DNA from: Nyssa sinensis
Taxonomy: Eukaryota > Streptophyta > Magnoliopsida > Cornales > Nyssaceae
DNA length: 64,000 nt
Assembly: GCA_008638375.1 (NCBI GenBank)
Contig: CM018035.1
Location: forward strand, 36,760,824 to 36,824,823
Direction: 5' to 3'
A program made the translations under genes and the position numbers. The first letter of the stretch is position 1, and each line of letters begins with the position of its first letter. The notes under the pieces are model-generated. The model saw only the letters and a list, made by a program, of their open reading frames with translations, had not been told where the DNA came from and ran no database searches. Below are positions 23,820-35,154 of the stretch, in pieces.

Positions 23820-24500
23820 CAATACAAACGGATCGGAACATGACATAACCAATCGGTCAAAACAATAACTATTACTAATATATCGGTCAAGACACAGACT
23901 TTTCATTAACGGAACGAATCACAATCGGGACTGAGTGGGAACAATAAGTCAGTCAAGACAGGGGCATATTATCAATGGCTAGAACATAACGGAGTTGAAC
24001 AAGATCAATCAAGACAAGGCATACCAATAACAGAACGGAAACATAACGGAACTAGACCATCTATCAATCAGGCCAGACATATCATCAACGGACAGAATAT
24101 AACGGAATCAAACGGAAACAATACATCAGTCAAACAAAGGCATATCGCAAACGGATAAAATTATAACGGAACTAAACGGAAACAATACACTAATCAAGAC
24201 ACAGGCAAATCATGAACAGGACACAACATAATGGAACTGGGTAGAAACAATATAACAATCAAGTCAGGGACACATCACTGTCGGGACTAATCATAACTGG
24301 ACTGAACAATGTTTCAATCAAGACAGACGTATCATCAACGGACAGTACACAACGGAACTGGACCATATATCAATCAAGGCGGACTTAACATCATTAACGG
24401 ACGGAACATGTCAGAACCGGACGGAACATATCAATCGAGGCAGACATATCATTAACGGACAGCACATAACCGAACTGAACGGAATTCCTAATTCGAAGGA
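23820..24500. repeat. Degenerate tandem repeat in LTR H
   Basis: Variants of 'atcaacggacagaacataacggaac...caatcaagaca' recur about ten times with unequal spacing (roughly 55-75 bp). Related 'gaacagaaca' repeats occupy the same place in the copies at 19400-19790 and 62220-62620. Confidence 0.65.
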
Positions 24501-27500
24501 CACAAGCACATCACGTGGAATGTGGTACAAAGGGCGTACATTAAGTGCATACATTTAAACAATATAGCATTCAGACAGTATACTATACAAAGCGGTACGA
24601 TACAACAAAATGTTGTTCTTTGCCTATATCACATGGTTTATTTAATCGTTTCAGAAATAATGGTTCAATATATCCATTTTATCTCAACAGTTCAAAACGG
24701 GCAAAACAGTACGGGATGCTAGCACAGGGATCAGGAATATAGTCAATTATTTAAAAGGACTAAAACCATGTCATAAGTGATATAGTACGAAAAGCATGCA
24801 TTTAAATAATTGCATTTAAACCGTATGGCATTCAAAACAAATCAGTAGATCAAGGGACAGTATCAAAACAGTGTCAGAAGTTACTCACAAACTTTACGCT
24901 TATTTCCTTGCATAAATAATCCGATAACCTCCAAGTACGTCAGGCATCTCCATGTATATCCTGAATAATAATCATCAATCACAGACAGATCATAACTCAT
25001 CCATTCAGGTCTCATTCGTCATCTTAGGTATCTATCGGATTACCTAAGATAGCCTAGTAGCGTATCGCCCTTCCATTGGGTCTCACCCGAGGCTATTTCA
25101 TTCTTTAATTAGGCTGAGCAGTTATTAGGATTATATCCTAAGTCATTTAGACTTCAATTGTTATCAGTCAGGCACTCATTCAACCTTAGGGGCAAAATGG
25201 TAATTTTACCATTCTTGTCCCGGACCCTGTCGTGGTCTTCGGAATAGTCTTTATATCTTAAGTACAAAGTTCTACGTCCTTTGGACTCCAATCGGTATCA
25301 GTTAGGTTCTCATTTTAACCATAGGGGCAAAATGGTAATTTTGCCATTCTTATCCCGGACCCTGTTATGGTCCTCAGAATATCCCATATATCTCATGTAT
25401 AAATTTGTAAGTCCCTTGGACTTCATTTGGTATCTGCTTTAGATCGTCGGGACACATCAGTCATTTCTCGTTTTACGCGTTGACTGTCTCGGAGTCTTAT
25501 TTAGCCCTTCAGTGTTCATAATTATTCCTATGATAATTTATCAGATCAGTTTGACCTTTATTCGACCTCTACTTTGCACTTACAGTGCTCAGGGGTATTT
25601 TGGTCATTTTACATTTTGTGCAATTCTGACCCCGATTCGTCATCTAATCAAGTATACAGTCTCACCAGTGTCTGGGCTCTTACCGGTATCAGTTTCGTCC
25701 CAATCGGACTTTGTTTAGGTCTCGTATGGTATCAGGGGTAATTTGGTAATTTCATGTGTCGTATTTTTCGGCACGTCAGTTCATAAAATGGACCTCACCA
25801 TTGGGTCCAGAGCGTCCAACATAGTGAAATTGGACTGTCTGTTATGTTTAATCGGCCCTGGGTATCATTAAGGGCAATTCGGTCATTTACACTTTATGTG
25901 TCTGTATTTTTCGGGACCTCAGTTCATTAAACGGACCTCACCGTTGAGTTCAGAATGCTCGAGGTAGTCAAAATAGGCTATCTGATATTTTTATTTGGGT
26001 CTGGGTACCATCAGGGGCAGTTCGGTCATTTATTACTTACGGGTCTATATTTTTCGGGACTGTATTTCCAAAATCGGACTGTACCATTGAGTCCAGAATG
26101 TTTGAAATAGTGAAAATATACTATTTACTTAATTTATTTGGACTCCGTTTGACATATTTAATGTCTAGGAGTAAAATTATAATTTTACCTATTTAATAAA
26201 ATAATTAAATAATTATTTTATTATTTAATTAATTTGGCAGGGCTTAAATGTATAATTTTCCCAAAATCTGGGCCACTGTATAATATCCCAAAACTGTTGG
26301 GGGTCAATATGTAATTTTAGAAAGCTGTGGGGCCAAAACAGAATTTAATAAAATATAGTTTCAGAACCGTTTGGTTCTAGGGTTCACCAAGTGAACCGGT
26401 CCAAATTTCCCTAAACCATCCGGTCTAGTTACCTTCAGAGAACCGGGATATGATATCCCTCTTATCCCTAATTGGCCCCTATCCGTATTTAGGTTATGCC
26501 CCCAAATCAATTTCAATTTGTTAAGCCCGTAACCAAACAAGCCTGATTTCAATTTAATCACCACAATACGCTGCCGTTTGGGGTTATTCAGATTTGCGGG
26601 TGGGTCGGATTTGACCCGAACCCGATCCAGGTCCAAGACCCGTGCCCGTCACTGTTCATCGTCTTTCCCACGAGCGATGAACAGTAACCGTAAAGCTGGA
26701 GGTTTTTTAAACTCAATTTCGTGAGTTTTTGGGCATGGATCTTCACTGTTTTCCATTCCAAAACTCTTTTGAAAGCCAAGCCAATAATTTGACATTCACT
26801 TAGTGGCTCGAAACCGCGCATGGTGCTCGGTTCATCACCATTATCACGCGACCTGCAACTCCACCGTATGCCCTCATTTCTCAACCAAATCCGGTGATAT
26901 TTGGCTTGTTGTGACCCACGTCTTATGGGTTTCAAGTCCCCGTTTATAAATTTCAATCTAGAAGCCGATTACAGGATTTGGGTTCCATGGCCGAAAGCAG
27001 TAGCTTCGGTTTTGAGGGCCTTCCCATGCGATTTTGGGTCGCGGGTGATGATATTTGAAACCCTCTCAGTGTCTAGATCAGTTATAGACCATCAAAACTC
27101 AGCTTTTGTGAGGTCGAATCAGACCCAATTTCCATGGTCCATTAATGGAGGTTGATACACGATTTTGTGTTTTCTACCCTATTCGACCCTCCCAGTTAGT
27201 TCATGACAGTTCTAAGGTCTCACAGGAGCTTATGTATACAGTTTATATGGTCTAAAAATTTACGGAACAACACCAACAAATCAAAACAGAAATTTGGCAA
27301 ACTTTGGTGTTTACCTTTAAGATAGTGGCTGCTTTCCTCCATGGCTCGGTTCCTGATTTTTGGCACTCCAGGTGTGCCTCAGTCAGTCGTGCATCTTCAG
27401 TTCCTTTCCTTCCCTTGTGCATTTCATTCCATGGATACCGTAGGCAAGCACAAGCTTGCATACCCCCAAGCCATGGACACACATGCAGCCCTCTCCCTCT

Positions 27501-27817
27501 AACCAATCAGTCTCACTCGCACGTAAGGCCTCACTTCCTCTATTCTGGTTTATACACAGAACCTATTTGTGATCAAAATGAATCACAATATTATGTATAA
27601 TATATATACACTTATACATATATATCTCTATATGTATGTGCAGGGTTGAGGTGATTGAAAATCAGAGAGTCATGTGAGCTGAGGTGGGCTAATGTAGGGG
27701 TGATTCAGTCAATCATGTGGGGTTTGCATGGGTTGCCATTGGTCAGTTTGGGTGGCAGCTTGGGGCAATTCAGTGTTATATACCATTAAGTTGTGTATAT
27801 GGGCACAAAGGTGTTGG

Positions 27818-27879
27818 TGGCCACTTGGTTTAATTTTTGGATGGAATTCATTCTCTCCATAGGTCAAGGGTTCAATTCC
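27818..27879 (+). other. Weak tRNA-like A/B-box pair (in LTR H)
   Basis: TGGCCACTTGG approximates an A box and GGTTCAATTCC (27869-27879) fits a B box. A short T-run follows at about 27903. It is weaker than the module at 16790. Confidence 0.35.
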
Positions 27880-28310
27880 CCTTGACCACTAATTTGGCCA
27901 TTTTTCACCATTTTGGGCTAAGGTCACGTTTGGCTACGCAGTAATTCAGTTTCAGTGTTTGCCTCATAACTTTCATTCCGTAACTCCTTTTTCGATGCGG
28001 TTTGTTCCGAGAGTTTCATATTTCAGTTATCTACAATGTCAGAGGTTCTGTGTCATTTATTAGTCATTCAGGATTTCCGTGGTTAATTAATTCGAATTCC
28101 GTCAGTGTTAAATTGACATTATTTCACCTAATTAATTGGTAATTAGGTTCGGGTATTGTACCCTATTCTCGAACATGTTTTAATTGTTTTATCGGTCTAT
28201 CTTGACCGTCAGGAGATTAGGGTTAATTCCCTTGATTATTCTCTGAGCCATTATTAATTAATAATTAATATTTAATTATTAATTATACAGGATCGGGGTG
28301 TTACAATTAG

Positions 28311-30208
28311 TGCTGATGAGTTTAGGCATATTATGACATGTGAGACTTTTAAGGATGCCTGGGATATTCTTCAAACTACCCATGAGGGCACGACTGCTAT
28401 CAAGAGGTCCAAACTTCAAATGTTTTCCTTTAAGTTTGTAACACTTAGGATAGAAGAGTCTGAGTCATTTGATGATTTTTATGTCAAACTAAGTGTTGTT
28501 ATCAATTCTTCCTTTAATCTTGGGAAAAAAATTAAGGAGCACAAAATTGTGAGCAAAATTTTGAGATCTCTACGTGGGAGGTTTCAACCAAAAGTCACTG
28601 CAATAGAGGAAAGCAAAGATGTTGCCTCTATGAAATTAGATGAGTTGGTAGGTTCACTCCAAATTTATGAGTTAAATAGGAAACAGAAAAATATAGCCTT
28701 AAAATCTGTTTAAGAAAATTTTGAAGAGGATCAAGACACCGAGTCTGCACCTCTAAATGATGATGAGCTAGCGTTATTTGTCAAAAGGTTCAATAAATTC
28801 CTAAAGGGTAGAAGAAATAATACATCCAATCAAGGAAGCTTATCAAGGAAGTTTACTTTAAACTCAAACAACTCAAGAGCCAAATCCACCTCTAGCAATG
28901 ATAGGAGAAAATCCTCAAATCAATCATCTGGTCAATCTCTAATAGAATGTTATGATTTCCATAAGTATGGCCATATTGTTGGAGACTGCCCCAACAAAAG
29001 GAAAGACAAGGGGAATAGTAATTCTAGGGTAATAACATCAACCCCAATTGATGATGATAATGAAGAGGAAAAGGAATGTGAAGGTAATGATGAAGAAGAA
29101 GAAGAACAACACCAACAGTTTTTAGCCTTCACAATCACCACAAATATTTCTGAAAATTCACACACCCATGATATGAGTGAACAAAGTTTTGATGGTGAAA
29201 ATTTCTCAAAAAGTGAGAGTGATTATGAAATTAATTGAGACATGCATGTAGCCTATGATCAATTGTCTGAAGAATCACTTAAACTTAAGAAGACAAATCT
29301 CAAACTTGTAACCAAATTGAAACTGGCTAAAAAATAGAAGAGTGCTAATTTAGAAAGTGATACACTTATTAGTCAACTCAAGGCTCATTGAGCTACTATT
29401 CTTGAAAGACTCAAAAAAGTTAACTTGGGAGAAACTACTTAGTTTTGGAGATTGAAAATTTGAAACAGGAGCTTGTCTCTACCAAGTCTGAAAAGACAAT
29501 TCACAATCTCGAACTCGAACTTAAAAAATCTAAGGAAGTAAAAATTACTTTTGAAGACATGTCTAATAAATTAGGAAAAATGTTGAGTATTGTCACCTTC
29601 AAGAATAACAAGGTTGGTCTAGGCTATGATTCATTTCATGATCCCAAAAAGCCCACTGTGACCAATCAACCTCAAAAGGCTCCACTTCTGCTAGTTAAAT
29701 TTGTCATTCTTGCTCAAAAGCCTCTAGTGGCACCATAACCAAAAACTTGTTTTTGCACTTATTGTGAGGTTGATGATCATACAATTCAATATTGTAAAGA
29801 GGCTAGGAAAGGCAAAAAACACCAAAGTTCAAATGTGTCAAAATCAGAATTATCTATCAAGAAGCAACAATTGAACACCTTAGTTTAGAAATCTCAAAGT
29901 TTAGCTCAAAAAGTCTATAGAATGGTTAATGATTCTAATTATCAATATAACTCTAAGATTAGAGCTAATGGTAACAAGAATCAACCTAAGAAATTCAAGC
30001 AAATTTGGATTAGAAAAGATAGGTTGAATTGTCTTATTATTCACACTGCATTGAGTGTACAAAATACCACACAATGGTACTTTGATAGTGGGTGTTCTAG
30101 GCACATAATGGGTGAGAAGTCCCTATTTTCTCACCTACAGAATTATAATAGTGGGGCTGTTACCTTTGGTGATGGTAGTAGTTCTAGTGTGGTAGGAAAG
30201 GCTCAATT
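28311..30208 (+). pseudogene. Copia-2 gag C-terminal part, zinc knuckle and protease start
   Basis: UBN2 gag reads MTCETFKDAWDILQTTHEGT, SKLQMFSFKFVTLRIEESES and KILRSLRGRFQPKVTAIEES. After a stop at 28711-28713 it continues to a zinc knuckle (about 28945-29000: CYDFHKYGHIVGDCPNKRK), an acidic stretch (29050-29110) and a Lys/Glu-rich coiled-coil-like part (29440-29560). A second Cys/His cluster (FCTYCEVDDHTIQYC) is near 29755. The protease site reads WYFDSGCSRHIMGEKSLFSH (about 30076-30135), with the D-S-G-C-S-x-H-M-type motif of plant copia. LTR C cuts it at 30209. Several in-frame stops are present. Confidence 0.88.
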
Positions 30209-32062
30209 TGTAATATCTTGACCTGGGATATGGCATGTAAACTGAGGTAGACCCGGTCGAGTACACGTAAACCGAGATAGGTCGGGTCGAGTAGTGTAAT
30301 ACCAATTGTAACCGAACATGAATTTCGAATGAAATAGAATAATTCAAATTAAGTCCAAAGAGTCAAATAATAATACCGAGCTTTGACCAAGTCAAAAGCA
30401 TAGTTCCAAAAATAAATCGAGACCAAAAATAGACCAAGAATAATATATCCCAAAATATACCCAAAGCATCACAATGAGTAATATATAGTAATGGGCATGC
30501 AGTTCAAGATGAACAGTGAGAGTCCCAATAAAGAAGCTATGATATTTAAAAATACGAGAAGTGGTTACAAGCAATCCCGAGTACCTAGGAGTATCGTACA
30601 ATAAAACTCGAACGGTACAAAGAATCGTGTACGTAGGCTAGTACATGCCTCGATATACATGCACAATGCATTTTAATGAATACGAGAATATATATATATA
30701 TGTGATAATATATATATATATGTATATATAAATATAATCATAAAAGTATATATATACGGTTAAGTATAAATATGTATTATAAAAATATATGTATTTAGTA
30801 TAAATGTATATATATACATATATAATGCAATTTTATTATATATATATATATATATACACACATAAGCATGCAAATTCATGCAAAGAAAAAGAATAGAAAA
30901 ATAAGAAGAAAGCAGCAAAGAAATCAAGAAAAGAAAGAATAAAAAGAAAACAAGGAAGGAAAAAGTGAACAAGTGGGTGTGTGCTGGCATGAGTGTCGGT
31001 AGCATTAGGTTGTGAGTGTGTGTAGTGTGTGTTATATATCTTATATTATATATCAAGTGAAACAAGAAACAGGATAAGAATTGAAAAATAAAAGGGATGA
31101 AAAGTCAAGAAAGGGGGCTGTTCAAGAGTGGCGTATAGTAGGAGAAAAAAGGGAGAAAAGAGAAGGAGAAAAGGCGGTGCAGCAGAGAAATTTTATATAA
31201 ATATATGTGTGTTTGTGTAGTAGGGGAACAGAGGGGCGGTGCAACAGGTGTTGGGGTGAAGGCATATTAGTATGTATATATATATATATATATATATATG
31301 CATGTCTGTAGCGTTACAACAAGGGAAATTGGAAAGAAAAGAAGAGAGAAAAGCAGCCGAAGCTGCTGGAAATAACAGAGAGAAGGGGCAGTGCAGTAGG
31401 TGTAGGGTGCAGGTAGTGTACAACAGGAAAATAGTGTGTGTGTATATATATATATATAGGTGTGTGTAGCAGTGCAGGTTTAGAGTGCAGCAAGTGGTAA
31501 AAGATATATATTACATATGTGTGTGTTGTGGCGGTGGAGTAGAGAAATGGTGCAGCAAAAGAAAAGGAGAAAAGGGGAGGAGGAGTGAGCAGCTGAGAGT
31601 GAAGATCAGTGCTACAGTAGCTGTTGTTGGGAGAGCTGAATTGGTTCCTGAGATAGATTGAAAAAGAAATGGGGAAGGAGATGGCAGTGCAGCAGGCGGT
31701 AGATGTATGTGTGAGTTGGTGTAGCGGCAGTAGAACTGCTGTCCAGAAATAGAGATTAGGGGCTATGGGTTTGGAACCTACAACAATTGGAGCTGCTGTA
31801 GCAAAACTTGATGTAGCAGTTGCAGACAGCCTTGATATTGAGAAAGGAAATTGCAGACAACAGCTGTAACGACAGTTCAGTTGGTGATGCTGATTTAAGG
31901 AGCACGAAGCAGCATGTAGGTACAGCCGCTGGGTAGCAGTAGTTGTACCCGTGGCTGCAGTTGTTATAGAGAGTAGGGGATCTAGCTGCTAGTGGGATGT
32001 CATGTAACGGTTTTGAAAAATACTTGGTTTTCTACTCCCAGGTTAAAGTAGTTGATGGTAGT

Positions 32063-32122
32063 ATGGTGGTGGCTTATACCAAGAATGGGGACAGACTTGT
32101 TGGGAAAATTTCAAAGCAACAG
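32063..32122 (+). pseudogene. Fragment similar to plastid HSP70 ATPase domain
   Basis: One frame reads MVVAYTKNGDRLVGKISKQQ. Plastid-type HSP70 proteins have a closely similar stretch near the start of the ATPase domain, with S-V-V-A-Y-T-K-N-G-D-R-L-V-G followed by a Gln/Ala/Lys/Arg-rich end. After about 20 residues the similarity stops and a stop codon follows (32138-32140). It lies in giant LTR C where the sister LTR D has different DNA, so it looks like a captured exon piece. The match is from memory, not from a search. Confidence 0.55.
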
Positions 32123-32454
32123 AGCAGTTGTCCAATTTAGGGATTTGGGTTTGGTGCTGATATGGAAAAATTTTCTGGACATGGGTTGCGTTGTATTACC
32201 CAATATTTTGGCCTTTTTATTTGTTCACATTCTCCATTCTTCTTAATCCAAAAGCTGTTGTTACATTTTCCAAGCAGCAGTACACTTGTAGGAAATTCAA
32301 TAGCAGTAGAGGCTTTTTAAATGGTATAGCATGGGTTTCAACAGAACTGTGTGGAGTTCCTTTGGATAGTTGGTAGGCTGAGTTACCTGTTCTACCTTAT
32401 ATTATGCCCTTAGCTATTTGGGGAAGTTTTCATTTATGGTGAAAAAGGAAGCTG

Positions 32455-32570
32455 TCAAGTGAGGGATTTAGAAGAGGAAAGACACCTTTTAGATTTAAAA
32501 ATGTGTGGCTCCAAGAGGAGGATTTGCAGGAGATAGTTGAAGGTCGGAGCAAGACATTTGATTGGGGGCT
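32455..32570 (+). pseudogene. LINE-like fragment in LTR C
   Basis: The frame reads EGFRRGKTPFRFKNVWLQEE then DLQEIVEG. The G-x-x-P-F-R-F-x-N-x-W-L pattern is frequent in plant LINE ORF2 just before the RT domain. There is no RT motif beside it, so it is a short relic or part of a captured segment. Confidence 0.45.
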
Positions 32571-34455
32571 TATAACACTCGATTGCAACCAAATAAGGTT
32601 AGACTTAATTATTATTAGTTATTTCAGATTAGAATAGAACTTTGTGGAATTATAATTATGCCCAAAATTTATGGTTAATTGTGAATTGACCCAAGTAATA
32701 AAATAATATTTAATTTAAATAAATTAAAGGAGAAATTACCAAAATGCCCCCAAGTCGAAAAGTAGTCAAACGGACTCCGATTAAAATAAAAGAATAGTGA
32801 ATTTTTATTATTTAGAGCATTCCAGACTCAAACGTGGAGTCCGATTTGCAAAAAGAGGTCTCAAGAAGTAAGAAATTGTAAAAGTGCAAAATGACCGTTT
32901 TGCCCTTTTTAGTACCGAAGTCCGAATTGAATTCTGCGAAAGCCCAAACCGACTTTGTTCGACATTATGGATTCAATAGTAGAGTCTATTTAAGTAAAAG
33001 AGATATCAATAGTAAAGAGACATAAGATTTGATGAATAACATTAGTTATATAAACATATAGACTAAGATTGAGTTTCCTGAATCATAGGAACACTAAGAG
33101 GAAAGGAGAAGGCGGTTTGACCTTCTAGACAGATACAGTAAGAGGTAAGTAATCTCTGATCTCTGCATGTGTTACATTCCAAGCCATGTCAACAATTTTT
33201 CGTATATCGCTTGTTGTATTCCATACATACTAGAATTGTTAAGCCATATTGATATTGCCCTATCATGTGGGAAGCATTTCTTGATTTCTATTTATATCTC
33301 GATCATGATTTTGTACACTTGTGCACAGATTCATTGTACACTTGTATCCAGGGCCAAAAAGGGCCAACCAGTTATATTCTTAACAGCCCAGATTACTATA
33401 GTTCCAAAGGGAGCAATAGTTATATTCTCGCTGCTAAGAACAGTTATGTTCCACATTTATACTCTTCGCGGAGGTAGCATGATCCTGATATATTATTAGT
33501 GCCGGATTTGTGCTCAGTCACAAGCTCCATCTGATGCTTAGTACGACCTTCGGGTCAAGGTTCCATGGGAACACCAGTTACGTTGTCATGCGAGATATGA
33601 CGCACATCTACATGTGGTTATAAGAGGCATGGCGCACAATAAATTACAGAAATAGTTCACATTGTATACAGAGCAATATTATTCAGCGAGTCCTATGGAA
33701 CTGAATACGAGCTTAAGGGGAATTCTGGGCCCCAGCTGAGTGCATCAACCAATTTTGATATCACTATCATTTATTGATTATCATAGCTTGATCATATTAT
33801 TTCATTATGAATGATCATGAGATTTCACAGCTTTTTATTGAGTGCATATGATTTTGCTTGAGACAGCTCATGACTGTAGCAGTATGATTATATTTTCTGA
33901 CAAATTTTCCTTGATTTATCATTTGAGCTTCCTACCATTGATATTCATTGATGAGTTCTATATTTCTTAACTGGTTAGCACATTTGCATTTATCCTAGTT
34001 CTTTTATGGATAATGCTTTCTATATTCTTGTACACATGGTAGAGCAAAGAAGAATTACTTACTGAGCTTAAGTTAGCTCAACCCAAACTTACCAAAACAT
34101 TTTAGGAAAGGAAGCTGTAAAAGAGCAGTAGCAGTCAGCTAGATAACAGTGGACATTTCTTTTGAAGTTACAGTGTAATACTTAGTACAGACAGTCTTGT
34201 AGCTCTCCCATGTCATCCACGTCTTGGGGATGAACAATTATATTAAGAAATTTTGTATTTTGCATTTTGAGAACATTTTATATATCACATGCGGCTTTTA
34301 TTTATTTATTTGTTTAAGTCTTCCGCTATTTAGTTGTTGCATGTTAGTAGCACTAATTGTGTAGCAAGTTAAGACCCTTGGTTCAACAAACAACGTTGGA
34401 TCGGGTGCGCGACACAAGATCCACATAGGGTGGGGTCTCGGGTCATGACACAATT

Positions 34456-34665
34456 CTTTTAGAAAAGGGTTTCCTAAACTAAACAATGTTCTTTATGTTG
34501 ATGGTGTTAAAGCTAATTTGATTAGTATAAGCCAACTTTGTGATTATAGTCTAGCAATTTACTTCTCAGAAAGAGAGTGTACAGTTTTTGACATTAATGG
34601 GAAGTGTATCTTGCAAGGGATTACAGTTGACAATTGCTATGGTATAACTCAAATCCTCTAATGGT
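34456..34665 (+). pseudogene. Copia-2 protease C-terminal part, end of the element
   Basis: After LTR C the protease resumes one frame off: KGFPKLNNVLYVDGVKANLI, SISQLCDYSLAIYFSERECT, then VFDINGKCILQGITVDNCYG. This is the conserved L-x-N-V-L-Y-V-x-G-x-K-x-N-L-I-S-x-S-Q-L-C-D block of plant copia. A stop follows at about 34660. No pre-integrase, integrase or RT follows, so the element is truncated here. Confidence 0.85.
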
Positions 34666-35154
34666 TGTCATTTAAGATCCTAGGAAGAACATTTTGTCCT
34701 AACTCATCACTCATTAATGAGTTATGAATGATGGGATATTGAATGAATCTCATTCCTTTCTAGAAATCCTTCCTCGAAGCCAGCCCATACCTTCTACTCG
34801 AAATCGTTCTACCTTAGGTTTCATTGACAATCGTACTTACTACTCGCCGAACCTCCCCGCTAGAAACACCACCTTCCTAGCTTCACTCTGTATTGTAAAA
34901 GAAATAGTTGGCAACCTCACTCATCTACAGACACTATTGGAATAATTTTCATAGCTTTATGTTGTTAATTTAGTTCTAAGTTCTCTCTACAAAAACTCTC
35001 ACTCTCCCAAGGCTGAAGCCCTGTTAAAGTGACGTTCTCATTTTAAGAAGCAAGCTAAAGCGACAATTTTTGAACCAAAGAAGCAAGCCAGAGATCTGCC
35101 TAATTGAAACCATCGAATCAAACTTTCCTAGCCAAAGTGCTGCCCAACTACCAC
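34666..35154. other. Unassigned segment between copia-2 and LTR E
   Basis: About 490 bp without repeats I can match elsewhere in the window. A 73-residue frame at 34724-34945 has no recognisable motif. It could be the original target of LTR E or part of an unrecognised element. Confidence 0.5.

Larger units (their letters stand above)
23142..28305 (-). repeat. Giant solo LTR H (5164 bp), TSD ATTAG
   Basis: It starts TGTCACATCTCGAACCCCAC and ends GGATCGGGGTGTTACA, with ATTAG at 23137-23141 and 28306-28310, splitting the copia-2 gag codon-exactly. It is the longest complete copy. Region 23820-24500 is a degenerate repeat of 'atcaacggacagaacataacgg'-like units. 25180-26200 holds repeated phrases such as 'aggggcaaaatggtaatttt'. 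In minus sense a donor GTGAGTAAC (24888) pairs with a TTTTTCAAG acceptor (boundary about 23632). A weak tRNA-like module is at 27818-27879. No retroelement domain is seen. Confidence 0.88.
30209..34450 (+). repeat. Giant solo LTR C (4242 bp), TSD CAATT, with captured fragments
   Basis: It starts TGTAATATCTTGACCTGGGA and ends CTCGGGTCATGACA, with CAATT at 30204-30208 and 34451-34455. It is the same subfamily as LTRs A and D, inserted in the opposite orientation to A. About 31990-32640 has no counterpart in D; it contains an HSP70-like fragment (32063-32122) and a LINE-like fragment (32455-32570). In sense a donor AG|GTAAGTAATC (33145) pairs with an acceptor TTTTAG (ends 34105), a putative 961-bp intron. 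TA tracts occupy 30690-30860. Confidence 0.88.
14475..34665 (+). mobile_element. Copia-2: SIRE-like Ty1-copia, truncated, with four nested solo LTRs
   Basis: The inferred 5' LTR begins TGTTAGGAC (14475) and ends GACCTATCA (22820); these ends form a short imperfect inverted repeat. A primer site variant TGGTATCATAGC follows at 22824. The coding part starts at 22876 with a DUF4219/UBN2-type gag, a zinc knuckle and a protease, and stops near 34665 before the integrase. No 3' LTR is found. Four giant solo LTRs with perfect target duplications interrupt it (15210-18446, 18767-22575, 23142-28305, 30209-34450). Without them and one duplication each, the element is under 4 kb with an LTR of about 1.3 kb. 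The SIRE-like assignment rests on gag type and LTR size. Confidence 0.8.

Noticed and set aside
34298..34486. 62-residue minus-strand frame crossing the end of LTR C
   Set aside because: It crosses an insertion boundary and mirrors the LTR terminus; the same frame appears at the start of LTR A.
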